From Anaerolineales bacterium (lineage in GTDB: Bacteria; Chloroflexota; Anaerolineae; Anaerolineales; UBA11579), in the NCBI GenBank assembly GCA_026129255.1, contig JAHCIJ010000005.1:1-41392 (forward strand): a DNA stretch of 41,392 nucleotides, given 5' to 3'. Shown here one piece after another: positions 1 through 7,547 of this stretch. A program made the translations under genes and the position numbers. How positions within the stretch are numbered: the first letter of the stretch is position 1; every line of letters starts with the position of its first letter. Below the pieces are notes generated by a model. That model did no database searches. It had not been told where the DNA came from and saw only the letters and a program-made list of their open reading frames with translations.

Positions 1-14
1 TCATAATTTGCCAT
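1..14 (-). CDS. Start of a truncated gene, possibly dihydrolipoyl dehydrogenase
   Basis: On the minus strand an ATG at 14-12 opens a frame reading Met-Ala-Asn-Tyr-(Asp/Glu) before the window ends. A Shine-Dalgarno-like GGAG lies at 24-21, six to seven bases upstream. The frame follows the E2 gene on the same strand after 20 bases, the usual place for the E3 subunit (lipoamide dehydrogenase), and E3 proteins often begin Met-Ala-x-Tyr-Asp. Start and SD are seen; the identity is an inference from context. Confidence 0.4.
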
Positions 15-34
15 GCTCTACTCCAATGCGGGCG

Positions 35-1573
35 CTAGGCCCAATTCTCCAGTGTGAATTTGATGGTGCCGAGGAAATAATCAGCCACCGCACCGTCAAG
101 GATGCGATGGTCGAAGGTGAGGGTGGTATACACCATCGGCCGGATGGCGATGGCATCGTCGATCACCACGGCGCGCTTTTGAATAGCGCCGGTGCCGATG
201 ATAGCGCATTGCGGCTGGTTGATGATCGGCGTAGCAAACAGCGATCCGCTGGTGCCATGATTGGTGAGCGTGATCGTGCCGCCTTGCACTTCATCCGTCT
301 TGAGGCCCTTGTTGCGCGCCCGCGTGGAGAGATCATTGACGGCACGCGCCATCTCCAGCAGGCTCATGCTGCCCGCATTCTTGACCACCGGCACGATGAG
401 ACCGTCCGGCTCCAGCGCAGTAGCAATGCCAAGATTGACCGCGCCGTGCACCGCCACGCCCTCGTCACTCCATGAGGAGTTGACGATCGGGTAGGCATTG
501 CAGGCCGCCACGATAGCGTTGACGAAATAGGCGGTAAAGGTGAGATTGACGCCCTGTTGGGCAAAGGCTGCTTTGTTGGCGGCGCGGTGCGCGCCCACGC
601 GGCTCATGTCAATTTCCATCACGGTGGTGACATGCGGCGAGGTGTGCTTGCTGCGCACCATGTGCTCCGCAATGGCGCGGCGCACCGGGTTGAGCTTCAT
701 CACCGTGCCAGGGATGGCTTCGGGGAATGCGGGCGGAAAGTTTGCCTTGGGGGCGGCAGATGGCTGCGCCGCTGGAATGCTGGGTGCGTAGGCGTTGCCA
801 TTCGCCATAGCGGCTTCGACATCCGCTTTGGTGACGCGGCCCCCTTGGCCACTGCCGCGGATACGCGAGACATCAATATTATGCTCGGCAGCCAGGCTAC
901 GCACCACCGGCGAGAGGAAGGTGGCCATGTTGTGCCCATCAAAACTGGGCAAGGTCACCGGGCCGCTGGCGGCGGCTGCCGCTCCGGGCACAAAGCGGGC
1001 CGTGCCGGCCTGCGCCGCTGCCAGCACATCTTCCTTGGTGATGCGGCCACCGGGGCCACTGCCGTGCACTGCCGCCAAATTCACGCCGTGCTCGGCGGCT
1101 ACTTTGGCTGCCAGGGCGGACACCGGGCCACCGGCGGGGGCCGACGGATGCTGGCTGGCTACGGGTGCGTGCTGGGGTTGTAGTTGTGGTTGTTGTGGCG
1201 CGGGCGTCGGCTTCACTACAACTGGGCTGGCCGGCACAGGCGCAGGCTGCGGAGCCGCCGCCTTTGGAGGCTCAGGCGCCTTGGGCGCGGCCGCCGGGGC
1301 GGCGCTGGGGCCGCCATCCTCTGGCAAGCTTTCGCCGGGCTCCCCGATCCATACCAGGATGGCGTTGACGGGCACCACGGCGCCTTCAGCCTGCAGGATC
1401 TTCAGGATCGTGCCGCTGGCCGGGCTGGGGATCTCGGTGTCGACCTTGTCGGTGTTGACCTCGACCAGCGGGTCATATTCCTTAACCTGCTCGCCTTCTT
1501 GCTTGAGCCATTTGGTGACGGTGGCGTCAGTGACGCCTTCGCCCATTTGTGGGAGGATGACTTTTACGGCCAT
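35..1573 (-). CDS. 2-oxoacid dehydrogenase complex E2 (dihydrolipoamide acyltransferase) with two subunit-binding domains
   Basis: 512-residue E2 core subunit, which transfers acyl groups from lipoyl-lysine to CoA in a pyruvate, 2-oxoglutarate or branched-chain dehydrogenase complex. Domains in order: one lipoyl domain (about 1-78, lipoylated Lys43 in TDKVDTE); a Pro/Ala linker; a first peripheral-subunit-binding domain (150-186, GSGPGGRITKEDV); a second (219-256, GSGQGGRVTKADV); and the catalytic CAT domain (290-512) with the active-site HRxxDG (His489, Asp493). Two binding domains behind one lipoyl domain are unusual. A probable E3 gene follows 20 bases downstream. The start is supported by the conserved first residues (MAVKVILPQMGEG) and a -10 box six bases upstream. 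Substrate class cannot be decided because E1 is not in the window. Confidence 0.93.
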   Translation of the reverse strand: MAVKVILPQMGEGVTDATVTKWLKQEGEQVKEYDPLVEVNTDKVDTEIPSPASGTILKILQAEGAVVPVNAILVWIGEPGESLPEDGGPSAAPAAAPKAPEPPKAAAPQPAPVPASPVVVKPTPAPQQPQLQPQHAPVASQHPSAPAGGPVSALAAKVAAEHGVNLAAVHGSGPGGRITKEDVLAAAQAGTARFVPGAAAAASGPVTLPSFDGHNMATFLSPVVRSLAAEHNIDVSRIRGSGQGGRVTKADVEAAMANGNAYAPSIPAAQPSAAPKANFPPAFPEAIPGTVMKLNPVRRAIAEHMVRSKHTSPHVTTVMEIDMSRVGAHRAANKAAFAQQGVNLTFTAYFVNAIVAACNAYPIVNSSWSDEGVAVHGAVNLGIATALEPDGLIVPVVKNAGSMSLLEMARAVNDLSTRARNKGLKTDEVQGGTITLTNHGTSGSLFATPIINQPQCAIIGTGAIQKRAVVIDDAIAIRPMVYTTLTFDHRILDGAVADYFLGTIKFTLENWA

Positions 1574-1579
1574 GCGTTA

Positions 1580-1585
1580 ATTCTA
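1580..1585 (-). promoter_or_regulatory. -10 box of E2 gene, leaderless type
   Basis: TAGAAT on the minus strand is followed by exactly six bases (TAACGC) and the E2 ATG. With a usual 6-7 base distance from -10 to +1, transcription would start at the A of ATG. No SD is seen and there is no good -35. Confidence 0.5.
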
Positions 1586-1635
1586 ACTGAGGAACATCGC
1601 CACCTGCAGCGCAATAGGTTGACAGCTGCCAATAC

Positions 1636-1641
1636 TATAAT
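1636..1641 (+). promoter_or_regulatory. -10 box of threonine aldolase gene, leaderless type
   Basis: A perfect TATAAT is followed by six bases (CAGCCA) and the ATG at 1648, so the expected transcription start is the start codon itself. TTGACA at 1619-1624 is only 11 bases from this box, too close to act as its -35. Confidence 0.6.
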
Positions 1642-1647
1642 CAGCCA

Positions 1648-2676
1648 ATGAAGTACCAATTCTTCAACGACTATTCTGAAGGCGCGCACCCGAGGATACT
1701 GGAGCGCCTGGCGGCCAGCAACCTACAACAGATGACCGGCTACGGCGAGGATGCGCTTTCCTTGCAGGCACAGGCGCTGATCCAAGAAGCGGTCGGCAAC
1801 TCCAAGGCGGCCGTGCACTTCGTCTCGGGCGGCACGCACGCCAACCTGCTGTGCCTAGCTTCCATGTTGCGGCCCTACGAGTCGGTCATCGCCGCAACCA
1901 GCGGGCACATCCATGTACACGAGGCTGGCGCGGTGGAGGCGACGGGCCACAAGATCGAGGCCGTGCCCAGCCGCGATGGCAAACTGCGCCCGGAGCTGCT
2001 GCACGGGCTGCTGGCTTTGCACCAGGATGAGCACATGACCAAGCCCAAGGTGGTGTTCATCTCGCACGCCAGCGAAGTGGGCACGATCTATGCCAAGGCC
2101 GAGCTGGAGGCCCTGTACGGTTTCTGCCAGCAGCATGGCTTGTACCTGTATCTGGATGGGGCGCGGATCGGATCGGCACTGACCGCCAACGCCAGCGACT
2201 TGAGCCTGGCCGATATCGCCGCGCTGACGGATATGTTCTACATCGGCGGGACGAAGAACGGCGCATTGCTGGGCGAAGCCATCGTCATCAACAATCCAGC
2301 GCTGCAGCCTGAGTTCCGCCGCCACATTAAGCAGCGCGGCGCACTGCTGGCCAAGGGCCGCGTGATCGGCGCACAGTTTTTGGAGCTGTTCGCAGATGAG
2401 CTGTATTTTGAATTGGCACAGCATGCCAACCGCATGGCGGAGCAACTGGCGGATGGGCTGCAAACACTGGGCTTTGATTTCCTCACACCGCCACAGTCAA
2501 ACCAGATCTTCCCAATCTTGCCGGATACGGCCATCGAGCAGCTGCAGCAGGAGTACGGCTTTTATGTGTGGGTCGCGGCGGGCGAGGGCATGTCTGCGAT
2601 ACGTTTGGTGACTTCGTGGGCAACCGAGGAGCAGGCGGTGCAGGCGTTTTTGGAGGATGCGCGCGGGCTGGCGTAG
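1648..2676 (+). CDS. ltaE: Low-specificity threonine aldolase / beta-eliminating lyase family
   Basis: 342-residue fold-type I PLP enzyme expected to cleave L-threonine or L-allo-threonine to glycine and acetaldehyde in the cytosol. Seen: the N-terminal FFNDYSEGAHPRI, SGGTHAN (60-66) for cofactor phosphate binding, His88 near the ring-stacking position, LDGARIG with Asp170 and Arg173, and the PLP lysine Lys203 in GGTKNGALLGEA. Length is normal (330-350). The ATG is fixed by a TATAAT ending six bases upstream, with no SD. It is divergent from the E2 gene and ends just before a repeat-rich spacer. Exact amino acid specificity is not decided by the sequence. Confidence 0.88.
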   Translation: MKYQFFNDYSEGAHPRILERLAASNLQQMTGYGEDALSLQAQALIQEAVGNSKAAVHFVSGGTHANLLCLASMLRPYESVIAATSGHIHVHEAGAVEATGHKIEAVPSRDGKLRPELLHGLLALHQDEHMTKPKVVFISHASEVGTIYAKAELEALYGFCQQHGLYLYLDGARIGSALTANASDLSLADIAALTDMFYIGGTKNGALLGEAIVINNPALQPEFRRHIKQRGALLAKGRVIGAQFLELFADELYFELAQHANRMAEQLADGLQTLGFDFLTPPQSNQIFPILPDTAIEQLQQEYGFYVWVAAGEGMSAIRLVTSWATEEQAVQAFLEDARGLA

Positions 2677-2796
2677 CGCGGTCTACATAGTTGTGCCCGC
2701 CCTTTGTGTCATCCTGAGCGGTTTATAAAGCTATCACCCGGACGCCGAACCCGCGTTAGCGAAGGATCTTTATAGGCAAATCTTCTATGTAGCGCG
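2677..2796. repeat. MITE-like element with short inverted ends
   Basis: Imperfect inverted ends (about CGCGgtCTACATAG at 2677-2690 and CTATGTAGCGCG at 2785-2796) bracket non-coding sequence directly after the ltaE stop. Inside are GTCATCCTGAGCG (2708-2720) and GCGAAGGATCT (2759-2769), which look like the two halves of a dispersed intergenic repeat seen in many bacterial genomes. No ORF or target-site duplication was recognised. Confidence 0.4.
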
Positions 2797-2816
2797 TGTT
2801 TGTAAATCACGCCAAC

Positions 2817-2842
2817 GAGGATCCCTCGCTACGCTCGGGATG
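2817..2842. repeat. Second fragment of the GGATCC...CTCGGGATG intergenic repeat
   Basis: GAGGATCCCTCGCTACGCTC followed by GGGATG resembles the other end of the same dispersed repeat family as the element at 2677-2796. It contains GAGGATCCCTC-type dyad symmetry and no coding sequence. Confidence 0.35.
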
Positions 2843-2867
2843 CACATCGTAAACGACAGCGGTTAAA

Positions 2868-2898
2868 AAAACAGCGCAGCCAATGGCTGCGCTGTTTT
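2868..2898. terminator. Bidirectional intrinsic terminator
   Basis: A perfect 14-bp stem (AAAACAGCGCAGCC at 2868-2881 and GGCTGCGCTGTTTT at 2885-2898) with an AAT loop, A-rich on one side and T-rich on the other. It sits between the convergent ltaE and HdrD-like genes and can end both transcripts. Confidence 0.85.
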
Positions 2899-2933
2899 GA
2901 CTTTGTAAAAAACTGAACGCTGAAAGCTGACAG

Positions 2934-4937
2934 CTACTCCAGATTATCAAACACGATCTCAACCACATCACGCACACGCATTTGCGGTGCATCCGTCTTG
3001 GCGGCATCCGAGAGCATGATCATGCAATACGGGCAGCCTACGGCCAGCGTGTCGGCGCCCACTTCCTGCGCCTGGCGGATGCGCTCGCTGTTGACGCGCG
3101 TCGTGCCGTGCTCTTCTTCTTTCCACATCTGGGCGCCACCGGCACCACAGCAGAAGGACTGCTTCTTGGTCTTGGCCATCTCCACCAGGTCGGCATTGAC
3201 GACGTTGAGTACGTTACGCGGCTCAATCACCACATCGTTCTGGCGGCCGAGATAGCACGGGTCGTGCATGGCGGTTTGCGTGTCCTCACCAGCCTTAACT
3301 TTGAGACGGCCGCCGTTGATGAGCTCATCAATGAAGCTGGTGTGGTGCACCACTTCGTAATTGCCGCCGAACTGCGGGTACTCGTTCTTGAGGGTGTGCA
3401 TGCAGTGCGGGCAGGTGGTGAGGATGCGCTTGGGGGCCACCTCGTTGAGGATCTCTACGTTGGCAGTGGCCAATTCGTTGAACAGGAATTCGTTACCAGC
3501 ACGGCGGGCCGAGTCACCCGTGCATTGCTCGTTCTGGCCCAGCACCGCAAAGCTCACGCCCGCGGCGTGCAGCACTTTGGCCAGCGCCTGCGCTGTGTTC
3601 TGGGCGCGCGGGTCAGTAGCCGGGGCACAACCCACCCACCACAGCACTTCGGCATCCGGGTTCTGCTCCACCGTTTGCACATTGAGCCCCTCCGCCCACT
3701 TCATGCGCTCGGTGGGCGGCACGTTCCACGGGTTCATGCTGCGTTCCATGCCACGGAAGGCGGTCTGCCACTGGGCAGGTGCTTTGTCTTCCATCAGCAC
3801 CATCGAACGGCGGATGTCCATGATGTCGCGCATGGGGTCATTGCCCACCGGGCAGATCTCAGTACAGGCACCGCAGGCCGTGCAGGCCAGCACGGCTTCT
3901 TCCGTGATGGCAAATTCCAAAAGTGTCTGGCTGCTGGCTTCGCCGGCCGCCAGACGTGCGCCCTCTTGATTAAAGAAGTAGCGCTTGTTGATCTCGAGCG
4001 CGGCAGGCGAGAGCACCTTGCCGGTGTTGTAGGCCGGGCAGGCATCCTGGCAGCGGTTGCACATGATGCAGGCATAGCCATCCAGGATCTGGTTCCAGGC
4101 AAAGTCTTCTACGCGCGTGGCGCCAAACTGCTCGATGGTGTTGTCGTCAAAGTTGAGCTTGTCCAGCGCACCAGGGGCAGTGCGCTCAGGGCGCAGCAGG
4201 AAGTTGAGCGGCGCCATAAAGATGTGGATGTGCTTGGAATACAAGAAATACGGGAAGAAGGCCATGATCAGGCCGATGGCCAGCCAGAAGCCAACATGCT
4301 CGCCAATGGTCTGCGCCAGAGGCGAGAGCCCGGTCCACACCTGCGCCGCAGCAGACGAGAACGGCTGCCACGGGTCTACGCCATGCAGGGCTAGCTTAAA
4401 GCTGTTGCCCAAGAAGCGGCCGCCCAGATGGAAGACAATGAAGAGGCCAACGATGAGCGAATCACGGCGAATACCAGCACGCGCTTTGGGGTGCAGCAGC
4501 GTGCTCTCACGCGTGGTGAGCTCCTTGGCGCGGAACACAAAACGGCGCAGCAGCAGCGCCAGCATGCCGCTGATGCCCGCCACGGTCAGCCCATCAGCAA
4601 CCATGCGGTAGCCGTTGCCAATAAGACCTTCACCCAGGAACACGAAATTGGGCAGCAGTGCTTCAAGCACATCACCGATGTTGACCAGCAGATAGAACAT
4701 GAAGGCCCATACCACCAAGGCGTGCAGCACACTTACCAGCAAGCGCCTGCGCCAGGTGGGCGTGAGCGCCACAGCCTTGATGCCCGTGGGCAGCAGACGC
4801 TTAGGGATCAGCGACCAATCCGGCCGCCCGTGACCGCGGGCAATGATGCGCACGACGCGCTCGGCAACACGAATGGCAGCGTAGCCGCTGGCCGCGGCGG
4901 CGAGGAAGAAGACGATTTTCTCAGGGAGTGTCAGCAT
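2934..4937 (-). CDS. Membrane-anchored HdrD/GlpC-like Fe-S oxidoreductase fused to a NarI-like b-type cytochrome domain
   Basis: 667 residues. The N-terminal third (about 5-245) has several membrane segments with candidate heme-ligand histidines (His72, His170, His214, His236/238), like nitrate reductase gamma subunits. Two [4Fe-4S] ferredoxin motifs follow (Cys290/293/296/300 and Cys352/355/358/362). Then come two CCG domains as in heterodisulfide reductase subunit D: first with Cys437, Cys472, Cys509/512, second with Cys561, FCCGAGG 595-601 and Cys635/638. Homologues with this layout are thought to pass electrons between a cytosolic partner (often ETF or a dehydrogenase) and quinone; substrate and partner are unknown here. 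It stands alone, with terminators or repeats on both sides. A TAGAAT lies nine bases before the ATG and no SD is visible. Confidence 0.88.
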   Translation of the reverse strand: MLTLPEKIVFFLAAAASGYAAIRVAERVVRIIARGHGRPDWSLIPKRLLPTGIKAVALTPTWRRRLLVSVLHALVVWAFMFYLLVNIGDVLEALLPNFVFLGEGLIGNGYRMVADGLTVAGISGMLALLLRRFVFRAKELTTRESTLLHPKARAGIRRDSLIVGLFIVFHLGGRFLGNSFKLALHGVDPWQPFSSAAAQVWTGLSPLAQTIGEHVGFWLAIGLIMAFFPYFLYSKHIHIFMAPLNFLLRPERTAPGALDKLNFDDNTIEQFGATRVEDFAWNQILDGYACIMCNRCQDACPAYNTGKVLSPAALEINKRYFFNQEGARLAAGEASSQTLLEFAITEEAVLACTACGACTEICPVGNDPMRDIMDIRRSMVLMEDKAPAQWQTAFRGMERSMNPWNVPPTERMKWAEGLNVQTVEQNPDAEVLWWVGCAPATDPRAQNTAQALAKVLHAAGVSFAVLGQNEQCTGDSARRAGNEFLFNELATANVEILNEVAPKRILTTCPHCMHTLKNEYPQFGGNYEVVHHTSFIDELINGGRLKVKAGEDTQTAMHDPCYLGRQNDVVIEPRNVLNVVNADLVEMAKTKKQSFCCGAGGAQMWKEEEHGTTRVNSERIRQAQEVGADTLAVGCPYCMIMLSDAAKTDAPQMRVRDVVEIVFDNLE

Positions 4938-4946
4938 GGGATAAAA

Positions 4947-4952
4947 ATTCTA
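4947..4952 (-). promoter_or_regulatory. -10 box of the HdrD-like gene
   Basis: TAGAAT on the minus strand ends nine bases before the ATG at 4937, giving a leader of about zero to three bases. No SD is seen. Confidence 0.4.
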
Positions 4953-4954
4953 GC

Positions 4955-5111
4955 ATGGGAGCTAGCTGTAAGCTATCAGCTTTTAGCTCTTAGCTTTGAA
5001 TATGCATTCCTACCTGACTGCTGGAAACGCCGCCGTGCACGGAGTGACTTCGCAACCCAGAGTTTCTATACGACTTAGCTAGTCGCTAACCGCTATTAGC
5101 TATCAGCCAAC
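4955..5111. repeat. Spacer with degenerate AGCT-type stutter repeats at both ends
   Basis: 4961-4999 repeats units built on AGCT (AGCTGTAAGCTATCAGCTTT then TAGCTCTTAGCT). 5076-5111 repeats related units (TTAGCTAGTCGCTAACCGCT then ATTAGCTATCAGCC). The middle (about 5000-5075) is unique with no gene. A further copy of the style, GAACGCTGAAAGCTGACAGC, lies at 2917-2936 just past the end of the neighbouring gene. Confidence 0.5.
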
Positions 5112-6317
5112 CTACGCCCCACCCTCACTGTACTGGAACTCATCGTCCGTGGGCGTGCGGCCCGAAGGATCATGCACGTAGACCCAGTCCCCTATATTGG
5201 CCCATTCGTAGACCCAGCGCGCATCGCCGATGGCCAGGTTCACACAGCCGTGCGAACCCTGATAGCCGAAGAATTGCTTCTGGCGCCAGTAGGCGCCGTG
5301 GATGGCGCGGGCCTGGTCGTAGTACATCGTCCACGGCACATCCGCCAGATAGTAATAGCCGCCAGTGCCGCCGGAGAAATCTCCGCTCATTGGCGTAGTC
5401 TCGTGCTTTTCATAGATCTGGAACAAGCCGGGGCGCGTCCACAAATTGTCCAGTCCCGTGGCGATCAGCGTGGCAAAGATGAGCTGGTTGTTCTCATACA
5501 CGGCCAGCGATTGCTGCTCCAGGTTGATCTCGATCCAGCGGCCACTTTCCACGCCAGCGGGGGCTTCAGTCATTGGGGTGACCAGGCGCATCTGCAGCGA
5601 GTTGAGCCACTGATCCGGCCCCACCAGATACCAAGCGAGATCAGCCACCTGCTGAACGTCAAAGATCTCGATAACGCTATAGGCGTTGTAAACAGCGCTG
5701 GAGCGCGGCGCTTGCAAGCTGGGGCTGGTGTAAGCCAGGAAGGGCGAGACCTCGCCGGCGGCGTACTCAAGCACCCAGCCAAAGGTGCGGGTGGGCTGCG
5801 CTTCAAACTCCATGCCCATGCCAAAGCGGCGCACTTCCACCGGGGAGAGATCGCTGCGGCGCATCCAACCCAGGTCAGTCAGGTAATAGGCGACACCATC
5901 CACCTGTTGGATGCTGGTGTAGGTGACATAGTGCGGGCTCTCGCCGGGTTTGATGTAGGCGCGTGGGGTGGTGTAGGCCACTGCCGCATCCAACGTGGCG
6001 AACGTTGGGCGCGGGATGATGCCGGTGCTATCCATTGTGTTGACGATGGCATAGCTGATCGGCAGGTCGGCAAAGACCGGGTCGATCACAGTAGCCTGCA
6101 ACGGGCGCAGCGGCAACGTCATCCCCAGGGAGGAGAGGCGCGCAAAATAGCCATACGAGCCCAACTGTTGGCAGTCGCTGGCCGCGGCGCCGAAGGTAGG
6201 CGGCAGGCACAGCGGATCGCTGGCCACGGGGGCATCCGTCGGGGCCGCCAGGGCAGGCGCGGGGGCCAGTGTCAGAATGAATGCAAGCAGGAGGGCAGCG
6301 TGGAAGGTGCGCTTCAT
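5112..6317 (-). CDS. Secreted L,D-transpeptidase (YkuD family)
   Basis: 401 residues from ATG 6317. The reading frame continues upstream, but this start gives a clean signal peptide (MKRTFHAALLLAFILTLAPA then PALAAP, cleavage near residue 24) and sits seven bases after a TATAAT. The N-terminal half is a substrate-binding or SH3-like region. The C-terminal YkuD domain holds the catalytic SHGCVNL motif (His356, Cys358) after HGAYW. Family members make 3-3 cross-links in peptidoglycan or attach proteins to it, outside the membrane, using the nucleophilic cysteine. No transmembrane anchor is seen after the signal peptide. It is 43 bases downstream of the MFS gene on the same strand but has its own promoter. 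Confidence 0.9.
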   Translation of the reverse strand: MKRTFHAALLLAFILTLAPAPALAAPTDAPVASDPLCLPPTFGAAASDCQQLGSYGYFARLSSLGMTLPLRPLQATVIDPVFADLPISYAIVNTMDSTGIIPRPTFATLDAAVAYTTPRAYIKPGESPHYVTYTSIQQVDGVAYYLTDLGWMRRSDLSPVEVRRFGMGMEFEAQPTRTFGWVLEYAAGEVSPFLAYTSPSLQAPRSSAVYNAYSVIEIFDVQQVADLAWYLVGPDQWLNSLQMRLVTPMTEAPAGVESGRWIEINLEQQSLAVYENNQLIFATLIATGLDNLWTRPGLFQIYEKHETTPMSGDFSGGTGGYYYLADVPWTMYYDQARAIHGAYWRQKQFFGYQGSHGCVNLAIGDARWVYEWANIGDWVYVHDPSGRTPTDDEFQYSEGGA

Positions 6318-6324
6318 GCGGGAA

Positions 6325-6330
6325 ATTATA
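6325..6330 (-). promoter_or_regulatory. -10 box of the L,D-transpeptidase gene, leaderless type
   Basis: TATAAT on the minus strand is followed by seven bases (TTCCCGC) and the ATG. There is no SD. The expected transcript begins at or one base before the start codon. Confidence 0.55.
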
Positions 6331-6360
6331 GCGGCGCGGCCAGCGGGCTGGCTTAAGGGA

Positions 6361-7533
6361 TTATGGGTTTTCTGACCCGATGCGGATGCCCTGCAAGCAC
6401 CACAAAGCCAGCAAGTTGAACACAATCGCCGCGCCGGTGTTGTAGCCGAAACCCTGCGCAAACAGCAGCGGGGTAAGCAAACTGGCCACGGCGCGCCCGA
6501 TAGAAGCGAAGGTGAAAAAGCCAGACATCATCGTGGCGCGTGCGGCGGGCATCACCTCAGTCATCAAGGGGATGCTGCTCACGATAACAAATTCAAAACT
6601 CACGTAAAAGAAGAATAGGGTCACCAGTGCCCCTAGATACGTGCCGCCAAACACGGGCATGGCCAGGCAGGCGAGACAATTGACCAGCAGGCCGATGACA
6701 ATGGCGCGGCGCTTGCCCAGCCGGTCGGTGAGCAGCGCCACTAAGCCTTCACCGCTCAGCTCGGCGATGCCGAGCACCGCTGCCGCGGCGCCGAGGGCGG
6801 CCAGCTGCAAGCCAAAGCTATCTTCCAACCACACGCCAAAGATCAGCGCCACCAGCTCATTGGCCACACAGGTCAGTAGGCTGAACAGCAAGACGGCGCG
6901 GCCCACGCGGGAGCGCAACACCTGCCTGAAGTTGGCCAGCATGCCGCGGCCAGCCGCCCCCGCCTGCGCGTCCTTGGGCAGCAACCAGGCCAGCACAGCG
7001 ATACACACCAGCACCATGAGGCCCAGCAACTGGAACGGCGCCAACCAGCCGGCCCGGCCCAGCACCCAACCCATCGCCGGCACGCCAATGATGAACGCGC
7101 TGGACCAACTCAGCTCCGTAATGGTGATGGCCGCACCGCGCTGGGCGTAGGGCACACGGTCGCCGATGTAAGCTTGCAGCGAGGGATCAAAGGTGACCTT
7201 GCCGATGAGCATGAGAACCATGGCTGTCACAAAACCCGCAAAGGTAGGCCACAGGCTCACCACCACCGCGCCGGAGACGAAGACGCTCATACCCAACAGC
7301 ATGCCGGTGCGGCGGCCGCGGCTGTCGCCCACCGTGGCCAGGAACGGCCCCACGATGGCCGCCACCAGCGAGCGCAAGCCCACTGCGCGCGTCAGCGTTT
7401 CCAAGGGTACGTTGAGCGCATCGCGGAACACCGGCAAGAAGGGATACACCATGCGGAAGCCAATGCTGCTCAGCATGCGTATAAAAGTAAAGAAGACGAG
7501 CTGCACTCGCCAGGAAGTTTTAGGAGGGGTCAT
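6361..7533 (-). CDS. Major facilitator superfamily transporter
   Basis: 390-residue, very hydrophobic protein with about twelve membrane segments in two halves, as in MFS permeases. The loop between segments 2 and 3 holds a GDSRGRRTGM motif, close to the GxxxDRxGRR family signature; a related GLVALLTDRLGKRRA occurs in the second half. Substrate is unknown; drug efflux or small-solute transport is possible. The gene starts 14 bases after the hutU stop on the same strand, so the two are probably co-transcribed, which hints at but does not show a link to imidazole compounds. No SD is obvious. Confidence 0.85.
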   Translation of the reverse strand: MTPPKTSWRVQLVFFTFIRMLSSIGFRMVYPFLPVFRDALNVPLETLTRAVGLRSLVAAIVGPFLATVGDSRGRRTGMLLGMSVFVSGAVVVSLWPTFAGFVTAMVLMLIGKVTFDPSLQAYIGDRVPYAQRGAAITITELSWSSAFIIGVPAMGWVLGRAGWLAPFQLLGLMVLVCIAVLAWLLPKDAQAGAAGRGMLANFRQVLRSRVGRAVLLFSLLTCVANELVALIFGVWLEDSFGLQLAALGAAAAVLGIAELSGEGLVALLTDRLGKRRAIVIGLLVNCLACLAMPVFGGTYLGALVTLFFFYVSFEFVIVSSIPLMTEVMPAARATMMSGFFTFASIGRAVASLLTPLLFAQGFGYNTGAAIVFNLLALWCLQGIRIGSENP

Positions 7534-7547
7534 GTATGTTTGCCGCG

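Noticed and set aside
1619..1624. TTGACA as -35 of ltaE
   Set aside because: Only 11 bases from TATAAT; a sigma-70 type promoter needs about 16-18.
2982..4394. Long plus-strand open frame (470 codons) opposite the HdrD-like gene
   Set aside because: It is the antisense of a gene with clear Fe-S motifs, has no recognisable domain and is His/Arg-rich as expected from the complement of a GC-rich gene.
4955..5111. AGCT stutter repeats as a CRISPR array
   Set aside because: Units are 8-10 bases, imperfect and without regular spacers; no cas genes in the window.
5172..6356. 394-codon plus-strand frame opposite the L,D-transpeptidase
   Set aside because: Antisense shadow with no domain; the minus strand has signal peptide and catalytic motif.
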